Shown: positions 1 through 7,182 of the stretch, one piece after another
Numbering within the stretch: position 1 is the first letter of the stretch
Layout: every line of letters begins with the position of its first letter
NCBI GenBank assembly: GCA_947448325.1
Contig: CANFMK010000003.1
Location: forward strand, 1-39,919
Reading direction: 5' to 3'
Source: Comamonadaceae bacterium
GTDB lineage: Bacteria > Pseudomonadota > Gammaproteobacteria > Burkholderiales > Burkholderiaceae_C
DNA length: 39,919 nt
Translations under genes and position numbers: made by a program
Notes under the pieces: generated by a model
Told to the model about the DNA's origin: nothing
Database searches by the model: none
What the model saw: the letters and a program-made list of their open reading frames with translations, nothing else

Positions 1-232
1 GCTGGAAGGCGGGCTGCCGTTAATGGCACCATCGGGCACGCCAGAAGCTGTCTTGAAAATCCTTTCTGGCGTGGTGGTTCAAGGCGCCAACACCGAGCGC
101 GCCGCCAAACTGAGGGAGTCGTTTGCCATCCCCAATAAACCCAAAAACTTGACCGATACGCGCAAAGATTGGGAGCGTGATGTACCGGTATGGGTGAAAT
201 TGGCTGTCGACTTGGGTATCAAACTGGACTGA
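1..232 (+). CDS. Bug-family tripartite tricarboxylate transporter substrate-binding protein, C-terminal part
   Basis: Only the last 76 or so residues are present and the gene begins before the window. The reading frame is open from base 2 and stops at 232. The tail reads as the usual C-terminus of Bug proteins: an LMAPSGTP segment matching the family's P-A-G-T-P turn, a helix listing the final subdomain, and an ending of W-V-K-L-x-x-D-L-G-I-K-L-D, very close to the common W-x-x-V-x-x-A-G-I-K-L-D. Bug proteins are periplasmic receptors that bind small carboxylates or similar solutes and may or may not work with TctAB membrane partners. The ligand cannot be told from this fragment. A second, complete family member lies at 34477-35484. 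Confidence 0.75.
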   Translation, partial: LEGGLPLMAPSGTPEAVLKILSGVVVQGANTERAAKLRESFAIPNKPKNLTDTRKDWERDVPVWVKLAVDLGIKLD

Positions 233-250
233 GTTCGATACCCCATTTGC

Positions 251-284
251 AAGCGTCTTGACCACAGGGCGAGTCAAGACGCTT
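251..284. terminator. Perfect 12-bp inverted repeat at the 3' ends of two convergent genes
   Basis: Arms AAGCGTCTTGAC (251-262) and GTCAAGACGCTT (273-284) are perfect reverse complements around a 10-base loop. The hairpin lies between the Bug gene ending at 232 and the convergent ATPase gene ending at 274, and its right arm contains the last codons and stop of the ATPase gene. Neither side has a strong T-run, so it may be a shared factor-assisted terminator or a 3'-end stabilising hairpin. Confidence 0.55.
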
Positions 285-1107
285 TCAATTCATGCAAGTG
301 AATGATGCGTTGCACGAAATGACCCAAGCCGCCTTCTTCGTACTGCTTACGGTCCAATTCACTGGTGGCGATGGCCAGCTGCCGAAAATCACGGGCCGCC
401 GTACTGGTCGGGGCAAACTCGGTGACCGCCTTGTGGTTGTGCGCAGCTTCCACCATCAACTCGTCTTTCACGACACTGCCTAAAAAGTGAAGTTCGCGGT
501 TGAGAAATTTAGTGGCCACGGTGTTGAGGTGGTCAAACAGTTTTTTACCCTCATCATGGGTTTGCGCACCGTTGGCAATGACGTAAATGCGATCCAATCC
601 AAAGTCGCTGCACAACACTTTGATCATGGCATAGGCGTCGGCCAAGCCGTCTTTATCACCACAGCGCACAACGACGAATCGGCGCCCTGTACAGGCCATG
701 AATGACAAGACCGAAGGATCTGTTCCGGGCGGCAGGTCAATGATCAAAAAATCCAACTCCTCTTCCATGTCACTGAATTGCGCCAAAGCACGAGTCGCCT
801 GCGCGGGATTGAGTTGGGTCATTTGCTCGATGGTATTGGCACCATCGATCAACTGAATTCCATAATGACGGGTATGGATGATGTCTTTCAGACTCTTGCC
901 ACCGCTGATGAAGTCGGCCAAGCTCAAGGGGCATTTGGAGCCCAGCGCCACTTGGGCGTTGGAGGCGCTGGTATTGGCGTCCAGCAACATGACGTTGTAA
1001 TTCATGTCATGCAGGGCCACAGCCAAATTGACCGATACCGTGGTCTTGCCGACGCCCGATTTGCCACTGGTGATGCCAATGACTTGGGTATGCGTTGGTT
1101 TTTCCAT
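274..1107 (-). CDS. MinD/ParA-family P-loop ATPase, FlhG(FleN)-like
   Basis: A 277-residue deviant Walker-A ATPase. The nucleotide loop SGKSGVGKT is at residues 14-22 and carries both the signature lysine K16 and the P-loop lysine K21. A switch-type D43 lies in LLDAN and a Walker B/A' D-L-P-P-G segment at 124-128. The region after D43 follows FlhG/FleN proteins (a TLxD-like LSLADFISGG and a GIQLI segment). The last 20 residues could form an amphipathic membrane-targeting helix. MinD/FlhG proteins use ATP-dependent dimerisation to place or count structures at the membrane or pole. No flagellar genes are in the window. It is the last gene of a minus-strand cluster with SET, GNAT-like and CxxCxxCC proteins. 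Its partner is unknown. The fold is secure; the FlhG-like role is inference. Confidence 0.85.
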   Translation of the reverse strand: MEKPTHTQVIGITSGKSGVGKTTVSVNLAVALHDMNYNVMLLDANTSASNAQVALGSKCPLSLADFISGGKSLKDIIHTRHYGIQLIDGANTIEQMTQLNPAQATRALAQFSDMEEELDFLIIDLPPGTDPSVLSFMACTGRRFVVVRCGDKDGLADAYAMIKVLCSDFGLDRIYVIANGAQTHDEGKKLFDHLNTVATKFLNRELHFLGSVVKDELMVEAAHNHKAVTEFAPTSTAARDFRQLAIATSELDRKQYEEGGLGHFVQRIIHLHELKAS

Positions 1108-1180
1108 GGAGACACTCCCTTATACAAACAAGCCGCTCTTTGCAGTACCCTGAGCCCCATAGCGCTCAGGCACTGTGAGC

Positions 1181-1603
1181 TTATTCAAAAATATGTTTTT
1201 CACCAAAGCTGATGTCGTAATCCAACATCAACTCTTCGCCCGAACGAATGGCTTTCAAAGTCACCAGTTGTCCATTCTTCAGGTATTTGACGCTGGGTTT
1301 TTTAGAGTGATTCAAATACACCGCCATGTTCATGGTGTTCATACCGACTGAAGGAATGAGCATCTCTTCTTTGTCGTAATAGCAAAACATGTCCAGTTCT
1401 TTGCGCACACCCTTGGACAGTCCCTTGAGTTCTTTGAGCGGGATAGGCACCTCTTTGACGTCGTGCCAGGTGCGCATGGGATTGACGCCTTTGGGAATCG
1501 CGCGCACTGCAAAAACGCCGATGCCGTGAACTGGCGATACACCCAGTCGGCAATAGACCTCTTCTTGCAAATGACGGAGCATCTTTTTTTGTAACTTGGA
1601 CAT
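1181..1603 (-). CDS. Small SET-domain protein lysine methyltransferase
   Basis: A 140-residue stand-alone SET domain. The N-terminal SET strand pair is the segment YCRLGVSPVHGIGVFAVRAI (residues 17-36). The SAM-binding N-H-S motif is at 98-100, and the terminal G-E-E-L-x-L-D-Y-D at 122-130 supplies the catalytic tyrosine. Such proteins transfer methyl groups from S-adenosylmethionine to lysine side chains; the target here is unknown. I chose the ATG at 1603 because similarity to the family begins just after it. The frame is open to a GTG at 1678, which would overlap the upstream gene by 28 bases and has a GAGG lying almost against the start codon. Neither start has a well-spaced ribosome-binding site. 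Bacterial SET proteins of this compact type are widespread but mostly uncharacterised. Confidence 0.8.
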   Translation of the reverse strand: MSKLQKKMLRHLQEEVYCRLGVSPVHGIGVFAVRAIPKGVNPMRTWHDVKEVPIPLKELKGLSKGVRKELDMFCYYDKEEMLIPSVGMNTMNMAVYLNHSKKPSVKYLKNGQLVTLKAIRSGEELMLDYDISFGEKHIFE

Positions 1604-1650
1604 GGCGAGTGACTGAGTGGAGATCAGGGTGAGGTGCAGGGGGACGATGT

Positions 1651-2523
1651 TCAAAGATGACGGTGAATCCGATTCCACACCTCGGGTTTGAAATCTGTAT
1701 GCAAGGGTGACGTCGTATCCAACGCCAAAGGATGCGCAGGGTCGGTCATGGCCAGCGCAAAAATGGGTTCGAAATCGGTCACGAACAAAGCCTTGTAGCC
1801 ATAGTCGTCCACCGGACCCAGGTTGTAGTATTTGTAGCCATGGTCAGCGGTCCAACGCGAAGCCAACAAACAGGCGTAGATGCCCGGCGATTTATTTTTA
1901 TAGTCGCGGTTCCACTGACAAAAACTGCCATAGACCTGCCCGCGCTCAGGCAACAAAATGGACACGTCAGTGAGCACCAAGTCACCATTGGGGGCGTGCA
2001 CCCGAATGACCAGCAGATCCAGATTGCGAATGTAGTCCACGAAGCCTGCAACCTCGTGGTCATGGATGTAATAGTTGGCGAAATGCTCGCCACCCATGGC
2101 ATACACATCGTCCGTGGTGACATCACGACCCGGCACAACCGTGAAAGTCGTCACCAAGTCTTTACACAGTTTGTCCAACTCTTTGAATTTACGGCTGCGA
2201 CGCGCATCGGTCCAAAAATCAGGGGATCCCGCATGCACCAAACCGTATTTGTCATTGATAGGTACGCCATAAGGGCTCTCTGGGGGCACGGCATAAACGA
2301 TGAAGGGTTTGGGCGCCATCTCCAACATGGCCGGCGTCACCTCCACATAAGGACACAAAGCATCCCAGCGCGAGGTGTAGTAAAGAATGTCCTCGTGGTA
2401 ACTCTCAACGGCCAAGTTCTCAGCGGTCCAAGACTGATGCCCGACGCACTGAGCTTCGCCGTGGTGACCATTTTCTGAAGGGGCGTCCAGGCACGCCTCT
2501 GCTTCCAATAACTGCATACTCAT
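1651..2523 (-). CDS. GNAT-superfamily acyl/aminoacyltransferase-like protein (Ate1/FemAB-like C-terminus)
   Basis: A 290-residue protein. The first 45 residues look poorly ordered and unconserved. The C-terminal half carries a GNAT-type core: strands at about 168-200 (LLVIRVHAPNG, LVLTDVSILL), then S-P-G-I-Y-A-C-L-L-A (212-221), a helix, Y-K-Y-Y-N-L-G (230-236) and a Y-K-A-L-F segment (243-247). The pattern resembles the C-terminal domain of arginyl/leucyl-tRNA-protein transferases and FemAB-like enzymes, in which a Y-x-L-G is followed by Y-K-x-x-F. That suggests transfer of an acyl or aminoacyl group onto a protein or peptide, but the substrate is unknown. Its start overlaps the stop of the upstream CxxCxxCC gene as ATGA, so the two are probably translationally coupled. 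A Met at residue 3 is an alternative start. Confidence 0.65.
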   Translation of the reverse strand: MSMQLLEAEACLDAPSENGHHGEAQCVGHQSWTAENLAVESYHEDILYYTSRWDALCPYVEVTPAMLEMAPKPFIVYAVPPESPYGVPINDKYGLVHAGSPDFWTDARRSRKFKELDKLCKDLVTTFTVVPGRDVTTDDVYAMGGEHFANYYIHDHEVAGFVDYIRNLDLLVIRVHAPNGDLVLTDVSILLPERGQVYGSFCQWNRDYKNKSPGIYACLLASRWTADHGYKYYNLGPVDDYGYKALFVTDFEPIFALAMTDPAHPLALDTTSPLHTDFKPEVWNRIHRHL

Positions 2524-2969
2524 GTCTGCTTTCGCACTGTCCAGGGGTTGACGGGTAAGGCTTCTAATTCGAAATAATCGACATCGACAGCGTAATTTGA
2601 CTCGAGAAACGCAGCGTCCGCCGCTTCCAATTTTTGAATAACCTGTGCCATTTTGGACAGGTGCAATGAGGCTTCACTGGCGGGTTGGGCCAATTGCTCA
2701 AAGTAAGTGGATTTCAAAGGGCATTCCACATCGAAGTGGAAACTCCGTGTGTTGGGTTCATAAGACAAGGGATAGAGCTTGCAGCTGACGGGTTTGTCAT
2801 CTCCCAACTCACAACCCACAGGGCCCAGATGATCACATCGCGTTTCAATGCACACGCTGCCGTACATTTTTTTTTCTTGTTGCGTCAATGTGACCTCCAA
2901 CGCGGGATAGTCCTCATCCACATGGCAGCAACGCTGGCATTGGGCGCAATGGTCAAAAAGCATAAGCAA
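2520..2969 (-). CDS. YkgJ-family CxxCxxCC cluster protein
   Basis: A 149-residue cysteine-cluster protein. The N-terminal C-A-Q-C-Q-R-C-C (residues 8-15) is the family's CxxCxxCC motif. Further cysteines in C-I-E-T-R-C-D-H-L and G-C-E-L complete a likely metal or iron-sulfur site, followed by the P-V-S-C-K-L-Y-P-L segment typical of the family (P-x-x-C-R-x-Y-P). The C-terminal third is helical. The family is annotated as putative zinc- or iron-chelating; flagellin lysine N-methylase FliB carries a related cysteine cluster, so a role in protein methylation is conceivable but unproven. It is the promoter-proximal gene of the minus-strand cluster and overlaps the next gene by four bases. Function unknown. 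Confidence 0.75.
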   Translation of the reverse strand: MLMLFDHCAQCQRCCHVDEDYPALEVTLTQQEKKMYGSVCIETRCDHLGPVGCELGDDKPVSCKLYPLSYEPNTRSFHFDVECPLKSTYFEQLAQPASEASLHLSKMAQVIQKLEAADAAFLESNYAVDVDYFELEALPVNPWTVRKQT

Positions 2970-3250
2970 CTACTGTTTATTCATGTGACCCGAAGCTGAA
3001 ACAGCATTCTGGGATTTGAGTCAATCACATTGTCACCCCAAGACGTTGTACGCACTTTGGAACGAACTTGCCGTGTGATTTCATTTTTTTGACACTTTAA
3101 ATGTAATTAGTAGTTTTATCAATTAAATTTTAAAAAATATTCAACCCCTTTTCGGTGCACCCCCAACAGCTCACATGAAAAGGTGACAGCTTGTTCAAAA
3201 CAATCGTGATTGAATGATCCACACATCAAGCACTACAAGGAACGAACAGC
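2970..3250. promoter_or_regulatory. AT-rich divergent intergenic region
   Basis: This 281-base gap separates the leftward cluster starting at 2969 from the rightward SDR gene starting at 3251. It is strikingly AT-rich at 3080-3145 compared with its surroundings. On the minus strand, TTGAAT (3144-3139) and GATAAA (3120-3115) with an 18-base spacer could form a sigma-70-type promoter for the cluster. On the plus strand a TTGACA at 3089-3094 lacks a good partner. No coding sequence or RNA gene is seen here. Confidence 0.35.
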
Positions 3251-4021
3251 ATGAGCAATCAACTTCAAGGGCAGGTGGCATGGATCACTGGCGGCGGCAG
3301 CGGCATTGGTTTGGCCGGGGCCATGGCCTTGGCGCAAGCCGGTGCGCACGTGGTCATCACCGGGCGCAACACCAGCACCAATGCCAGCGCTTTAAAGACC
3401 TTGCAAGACGTGGGCAGCGCCCAAGCTGTGCAACTCGATGTGGCCGACAAGCATGCCGTCAAAACCGTGGCTGCGGGTATTTTGGCGGAACACGGTCGCA
3501 TCGACATCTTGGTCAACAGCGCGGGCACCAATGCCACTCAGCGCAATTTCGATGTGTTGACCACAGACGCTTGGGACGATGTGGTGGGCATCAATTTATC
3601 AGGGTCTTTTTACTGCGCCCATGCAGTGTTGCCGGCCATGCGCGCACAGCGCAGCGGTTTGATCATCAATGTGTCTTCTTGGGCCGGTCTGTATGCCACC
3701 AAGCTCACCGGCCCCGCCTACAACACCACCAAACGCGCGGTTCTGGCTCTGACGGAATCCATCAACATGGAAGAATGCATGCACGGCATCCGTGCCACAT
3801 CTTTGTTGCCCGGTGAAGTGGCCACACCCATCATGGAAAAGCGCCCCACTCCCCCTTCGCAAGAACAGCGCGACTTGATGGTGCAGGCCCAAGACATGGG
3901 GCAAGCCATCTTGTTTTTGGCCCAAATGCCGTCGCGCACCTGCATCAATGAATTGGTGATCTCGCCCACTCACAACCGTTTTTACCTGGGTGGCCTGGAA
4001 ACGCCGCCAGCTCGCTCCTGA
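3251..4021 (+). CDS. SDR-family NAD(P)-dependent oxidoreductase
   Basis: A 256-residue classical short-chain dehydrogenase/reductase. The cofactor motif T-G-G-G-S-G-I-G is at residues 13-20. The N-S-A-G segment at 89-92 replaces the usual N-N-A-G. The catalytic S143 (in INVSSWAG) is followed by Y157 and K161 in YNTTK. An acidic residue that would fix NAD over NADP at the end of strand 2 is absent; the strand ends V-V-I-T-G-R, and the arginine points towards NADPH. The family reduces or oxidises alcohol/ketone pairs; the substrate is not evident. The gene is followed after 43 bases by the YghU-like gene and probably forms an operon with the two glutathione transferases. The start ATG is preceded by AAGGAACGAACAGC, a reasonable ribosome-binding site. 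Confidence 0.85.
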   Translation: MSNQLQGQVAWITGGGSGIGLAGAMALAQAGAHVVITGRNTSTNASALKTLQDVGSAQAVQLDVADKHAVKTVAAGILAEHGRIDILVNSAGTNATQRNFDVLTTDAWDDVVGINLSGSFYCAHAVLPAMRAQRSGLIINVSSWAGLYATKLTGPAYNTTKRAVLALTESINMEECMHGIRATSLLPGEVATPIMEKRPTPPSQEQRDLMVQAQDMGQAILFLAQMPSRTCINELVISPTHNRFYLGGLETPPARS

Positions 4022-4064
4022 TCGCCCTCCCCCACTTGTCCCCCTTGATTCTGAAAGACACCCC

Positions 4065-4949
4065 ATGACGGATTCGAATACCTACACCCCACCCAAGATT
4101 TGGACCTGGAACAAAGCCAATGGCGGCCGCTTTGCCAACATCAACCGCCCTGTAGCAGGCGCCACCCACGAACAGGCCTTGCCGCGTGGCAAACACCCGA
4201 TGCAGCTGTACTCCTTGGCCACGCCCAACGGTGTGAAGGTCACCATCATGCTGGAAGAGTTGCTGGCAGCAGGACATACGGGGGCTGAATACGATGCCTG
4301 GCTGATCCGCATCAACGAGGGCCAGCAATTTGGCAGCGGCTTTGTGGGCGTCAACCCCAACTCCAAAATCCCCGCTTTGATGGACTACAGCGGCGCTGAA
4401 CCGATCCGCATCTTTGAGTCCGGTGCGATTTTGATGCACCTGGCGGAAAAGTTTGGTGTGTTTCTGCCTACCGAGCCCGCCCAGCGCGCCGAATGCCTGT
4501 CATGGCTGTTTTGGCAAATGGGCAGCGCGCCCTATCTGGGGGGTGGCTTTGGCCACTTTTACGCTTATGCCCCGTTCAAAATCGAATACGCGATCGACCG
4601 CTTTGCCATGGAAGTCAAACGCCAAATGGACGTGCTGAACCAACGCTTGGCCGAACAGCGCTTCATTGCCGGCGACGATTACACCATTGCCGACATGGCG
4701 ATTTGGCCTTGGTACGGTGGCATGGCCAAAGGCCAGTTGTACGAAGGCGGCGAGTTCCTGCAAGTGCAGGAGTACACCCATGTGATCCGCTGGGCCGACG
4801 AGATCGCCCAGCGCCCCGCCGTGAAGCGGGGCCGTATGGTCAATCGCGTCATGGGGCCTTTGAACACGCAACTGCACGAGCGCCATCACGCCAGTGACTT
4901 TGACACCCAAACCCAAGACAAGCTGCAAGCTGCAGCCCCCAAAGCATGA
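4065..4949 (+). CDS. yghU: YghU-type glutathione-dependent disulfide-bond oxidoreductase
   Basis: A 294-residue nu-class glutathione S-transferase, near the 288 residues of E. coli YghU. The family's N-terminal extension is present (IWTWNKANGGRFANINRPVAGATHE split around residues 10-35). It is followed by a thioredoxin-like domain starting at M-Q-L-Y-S-L-A-T-P-N-G-V-K, with N-P-N-S-K-I-P-A-L and E-S-G-A-I-L for glutathione binding, then an all-helical C-terminal domain with D-Y-T-I-A-D-M-A-I. YghU-like proteins reduce disulfides with glutathione and have weak peroxidase activity in the cytoplasm. The frame is open 25 codons upstream, but similarity starts at the ATG at 4065. Its stop overlaps the next gene's start. 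Confidence 0.88.
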   Translation: MTDSNTYTPPKIWTWNKANGGRFANINRPVAGATHEQALPRGKHPMQLYSLATPNGVKVTIMLEELLAAGHTGAEYDAWLIRINEGQQFGSGFVGVNPNSKIPALMDYSGAEPIRIFESGAILMHLAEKFGVFLPTEPAQRAECLSWLFWQMGSAPYLGGGFGHFYAYAPFKIEYAIDRFAMEVKRQMDVLNQRLAEQRFIAGDDYTIADMAIWPWYGGMAKGQLYEGGEFLQVQEYTHVIRWADEIAQRPAVKRGRMVNRVMGPLNTQLHERHHASDFDTQTQDKLQAAAPKA

Positions 4950-5575
4950 TCACCCTCTACGACTGCAGCACCGCCCCCAGCCCACGCCGTGCGCGTTTGT
5001 TGCTGGCGGCCAAAGGCATTGCCCACAACACCGTCGAGATCGATCTGCGCAGCGGTGAGCAAATGGGCGAGGCTTACCGCCAAATCAATCCGCAATGCAC
5101 CGTACCGGCTTTGCGCACAGAAGAAGACGCTGTGCTCACCGACAATGCGGCTATCGCCGCCTATTTGGAAGCACGCTACCCGGCCCTGCCCATGATGGGC
5201 GTCACGCCGCAGGACAAGGCCGAAATCGCCAGCTGGCAGTGGCGGGTGGAGTTTGAAGGCTTGATGCCTGTGGCCGAAGTGCTGCGCAACACCTCACCGG
5301 CCATGGTGAACCGCGCTTTGCCGGGGCCTGTGAATTACGCACAAATCCCGGCATTGGCCGAACGCGGCCAGTCGCGGTTGCAGCATTTCTTTGTCATGCT
5401 GAACGACCATCTGGCTGAGCGTGAATTCATGGCCGCCAACCAACTGAGCATTGTCGATATCACGGCCGTGGTGGCCGTCGACTTTGCCCGCGTCGCCAAG
5501 GTCAAACCCGATGAGCGTCATCCGCACCTGATGCGCTGGCGCGAAGCCATGGCGCAAAAACCCTTCATGTGCTGA
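4946..5575 (+). CDS. Glutathione S-transferase family protein
   Basis: A 209-residue two-domain glutathione transferase. The N-terminal thioredoxin-like domain begins M-I-T-L-Y-D-C-S-T-A-P-S-P-R-R-A-R, with S/T residues near position 8-12 available to activate glutathione. It contains the cis-proline segment C-T-V-P-A-L and a D-N-A-A-I binding turn. The C-terminal helical domain includes the N-capping segment N-Q-L-S-I-V-D-I. The ATG overlaps the stop of the YghU gene (ATGA), so the two are likely translationally coupled. The substrate is unknown. With the SDR and YghU-like protein it may form a small thiol/redox detoxification operon. Confidence 0.87.
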   Translation: MITLYDCSTAPSPRRARLLLAAKGIAHNTVEIDLRSGEQMGEAYRQINPQCTVPALRTEEDAVLTDNAAIAAYLEARYPALPMMGVTPQDKAEIASWQWRVEFEGLMPVAEVLRNTSPAMVNRALPGPVNYAQIPALAERGQSRLQHFFVMLNDHLAEREFMAANQLSIVDITAVVAVDFARVAKVKPDERHPHLMRWREAMAQKPFMC

Positions 5576-5631
5576 GGCGCTAGCCACACGCGTACCAATG
5601 ACTCCATTGCGCATCAAGCCCTAGGAGAAAA

Positions 5632-5645
5632 AACAGAAATCTGTT
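5632..5645. repeat. 14-bp palindrome AACAGA-AA-TCTGTT
   Basis: A perfect 6-bp inverted repeat with a 2-base centre, flanked by A-rich sequence on the left and TTATTTT on the right. It lies in the 125-base gap between the glutathione transferase gene and the oxygenase gene, 56 bases before the latter's ATG. It could be an operator for the oxygenase gene or a weak terminator for the upstream operon. Confidence 0.4.
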
Positions 5646-5700
5646 ATTTTGGGAAAGGCCGCATTTGAGCGACCCTCGTTTTCACGCAGGAGTCGAAACC

Positions 5701-6474
5701 ATGAAGCAATTATTTCAAAATGACTTCATTTTGGAAGAGGGATTCCTCCCCTCCAAGATCTGCCAAGACTGGGCCAAAACCATCTTCCAACATCCGAAAA
5801 TTTTTGGCCCAGATGTGCAGCCGCACTACGGCCAGATGGCGGCTTTCTACGGCATGATCGAAGCAGGCTTGAATGAAAGCTACTATCGTTATGCGGCCCA
5901 ACACAACCAATTTTTGATCCAGCATTTTCCCGAAATCGAAGACATCATTGCCTACGCCGGTCAAACCATATTGAGTCACTCGGGTTTGGCACCCGATGCG
6001 CTGCCGGTGGTGCCCCGCGATGCCCAGTACTTTTTAATGGCAGGCTTCAATTTGCAACTGGCCACGTGGAAGTTGTACAACATCCATACCGACACAGAAG
6101 GCTTGATTCAGGACCCGCAGAGCATTTTCAATGCCGATACACGGGCCTACTCTTGCGTCATCTCTATCCAGCGCACGGCCCAGCACACCGAAAAACGCGG
6201 TGGCGACTTGGATATCTGGCGGGAACGCTATTTGGCGCATGAGCTGGACGGCTTTTACAAACCGGACGGTGTGTATGCGCGGTCCAAAGCCAACCGCTGC
6301 AAAATCCCCTATGACGAAGGCAATCTGATTATCTTTGACAGCTTCATGCCGCATGTGGTCTTGCCCTTCAAGGTCAAGAAAAAGCAAGACCGACGCATTT
6401 CCATGGTGGTGCATTTCAATTTCAGAGAGCACTCCGTGAAAAACCCCTTCCCGCACCTGGAGTTCTGGTACTGA
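5701..6474 (+). CDS. 2-oxoglutarate/Fe(II)-dependent oxygenase family protein (prolyl-hydroxylase-like)
   Basis: A 257-residue double-stranded beta-helix oxygenase. The iron triad is visible as H129-x-D131 (in Y-N-I-H-T-D-T-E) and H218 (in F-D-S-F-M-P-H-V-V-L-P-F). R231/R232 (D-R-R-I-S-M-V-V-H-F) would bind the 2-oxoglutarate carboxylate, and R-G-G-D-L-D-I-W (166-173) fits the strand before the lid as in prolyl-4-hydroxylase-type enzymes. It should hydroxylate or otherwise oxidise a substrate with O2 and 2-oxoglutarate; the substrate is not apparent. The ATG at 5701 has AGGAG eight bases upstream, which decides the start over an upstream TTG at 5665. It converges on the HD-domain gene with only ten bases between stop codons. 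Confidence 0.75.
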   Translation: MKQLFQNDFILEEGFLPSKICQDWAKTIFQHPKIFGPDVQPHYGQMAAFYGMIEAGLNESYYRYAAQHNQFLIQHFPEIEDIIAYAGQTILSHSGLAPDALPVVPRDAQYFLMAGFNLQLATWKLYNIHTDTEGLIQDPQSIFNADTRAYSCVISIQRTAQHTEKRGGDLDIWRERYLAHELDGFYKPDGVYARSKANRCKIPYDEGNLIIFDSFMPHVVLPFKVKKKQDRRISMVVHFNFREHSVKNPFPHLEFWY

Positions 6475-6484
6475 AAATGACGCC

Positions 6485-7063
6485 TCAGGTGTCCAGCGCC
6501 GCTTTGTAGATGGAATGGATCGGTTGTGCCATCACACGGCGCAGCATGGGCTCGAACTCGGCCATGGGCAAGGTATCGTAAGCCGCATCAAAAGCGGGCT
6601 CGTCATACAGGGCAATGAATTCTTCCGTCAGTGCGTAATGTGCGTGGCCCTTGAACATGTCACGCATGTGGCGGTCCATGCCCAGGTGGTGAAAAAAGTG
6701 ATAGCCCTGGAAAATACCGTGGTTCTGCACCATCCACAAGTTCGCTTCTGACACAAAGGGTTTGAGGATGGCCGCCGCAATATCAGGGTGATTGAAAGTG
6801 CCCAGCGTGTCGCCTATGTCGTGCAGCAAGGCGCAGACCACATATTCTTCATCACGCCCATCGCGCAATGCACGGGTCGCGGTTTGCAGGCAATGCGTGT
6901 AACGGTCCACGGGAAAGCCACCGTAATCACCGTCGAGCAATTTCAAATGCGCCATCACTCGGTCTGGCAATGTTTGCGAGAACTGCATGAACTCACCCGC
7001 AATGGCTTGCCAGTCCGCTTGAGTGCTGTCTTGCATGCGGGTGAATTGGGCGCGAGCGTTCAT
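6485..7063 (-). CDS. HD-domain protein with a diiron-oxygenase-like ligand pattern
   Basis: A 192-residue HD-superfamily protein. Candidate metal ligands are H57, the H81-D82 pair in L-L-H-D-I-G-D, H92 (F-N-H-P), H115 (Q-N-H-G-I-F) and an aspartate near 154-159. This set of one HD pair plus additional histidines is that of dinuclear HD proteins, which include phosphohydrolases and the mixed-valence oxygenases MIOX, PhnZ and TmpB. The short length and the segment H-D-I-G-D followed by N-H and A-A-A-I-L are reminiscent of PhnZ-like proteins, but assignment to oxygenase or phosphohydrolase is open. The start at 7063 is fixed by CAGGAGACTCTG just upstream. It lies 119 bases downstream of glpD on the same strand and might be read with it. 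Confidence 0.75.
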   Translation of the reverse strand: MNARAQFTRMQDSTQADWQAIAGEFMQFSQTLPDRVMAHLKLLDGDYGGFPVDRYTHCLQTATRALRDGRDEEYVVCALLHDIGDTLGTFNHPDIAAAILKPFVSEANLWMVQNHGIFQGYHFFHHLGMDRHMRDMFKGHAHYALTEEFIALYDEPAFDAAYDTLPMAEFEPMLRRVMAQPIHSIYKAALDT

Positions 7064-7182
7064 CAGAGTCTCCTGAATGGAAAACGCAAGCGTAAGGGCG
7101 GATCTGGCCAGGGGCTGTCCAGCACATGACACCATGTGGGGCCATGGTCCATACTGAGCGGCCTTCTCGGCGTGGCAAACGA

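Noticed and set aside
5701-7063. Naming the oxygenase and HD genes phnY and phnZ
   Set aside because: The oxygenase does not look like a PhyH-type protein and no phosphonate transport or regulator genes are adjacent; only a resemblance is claimed.
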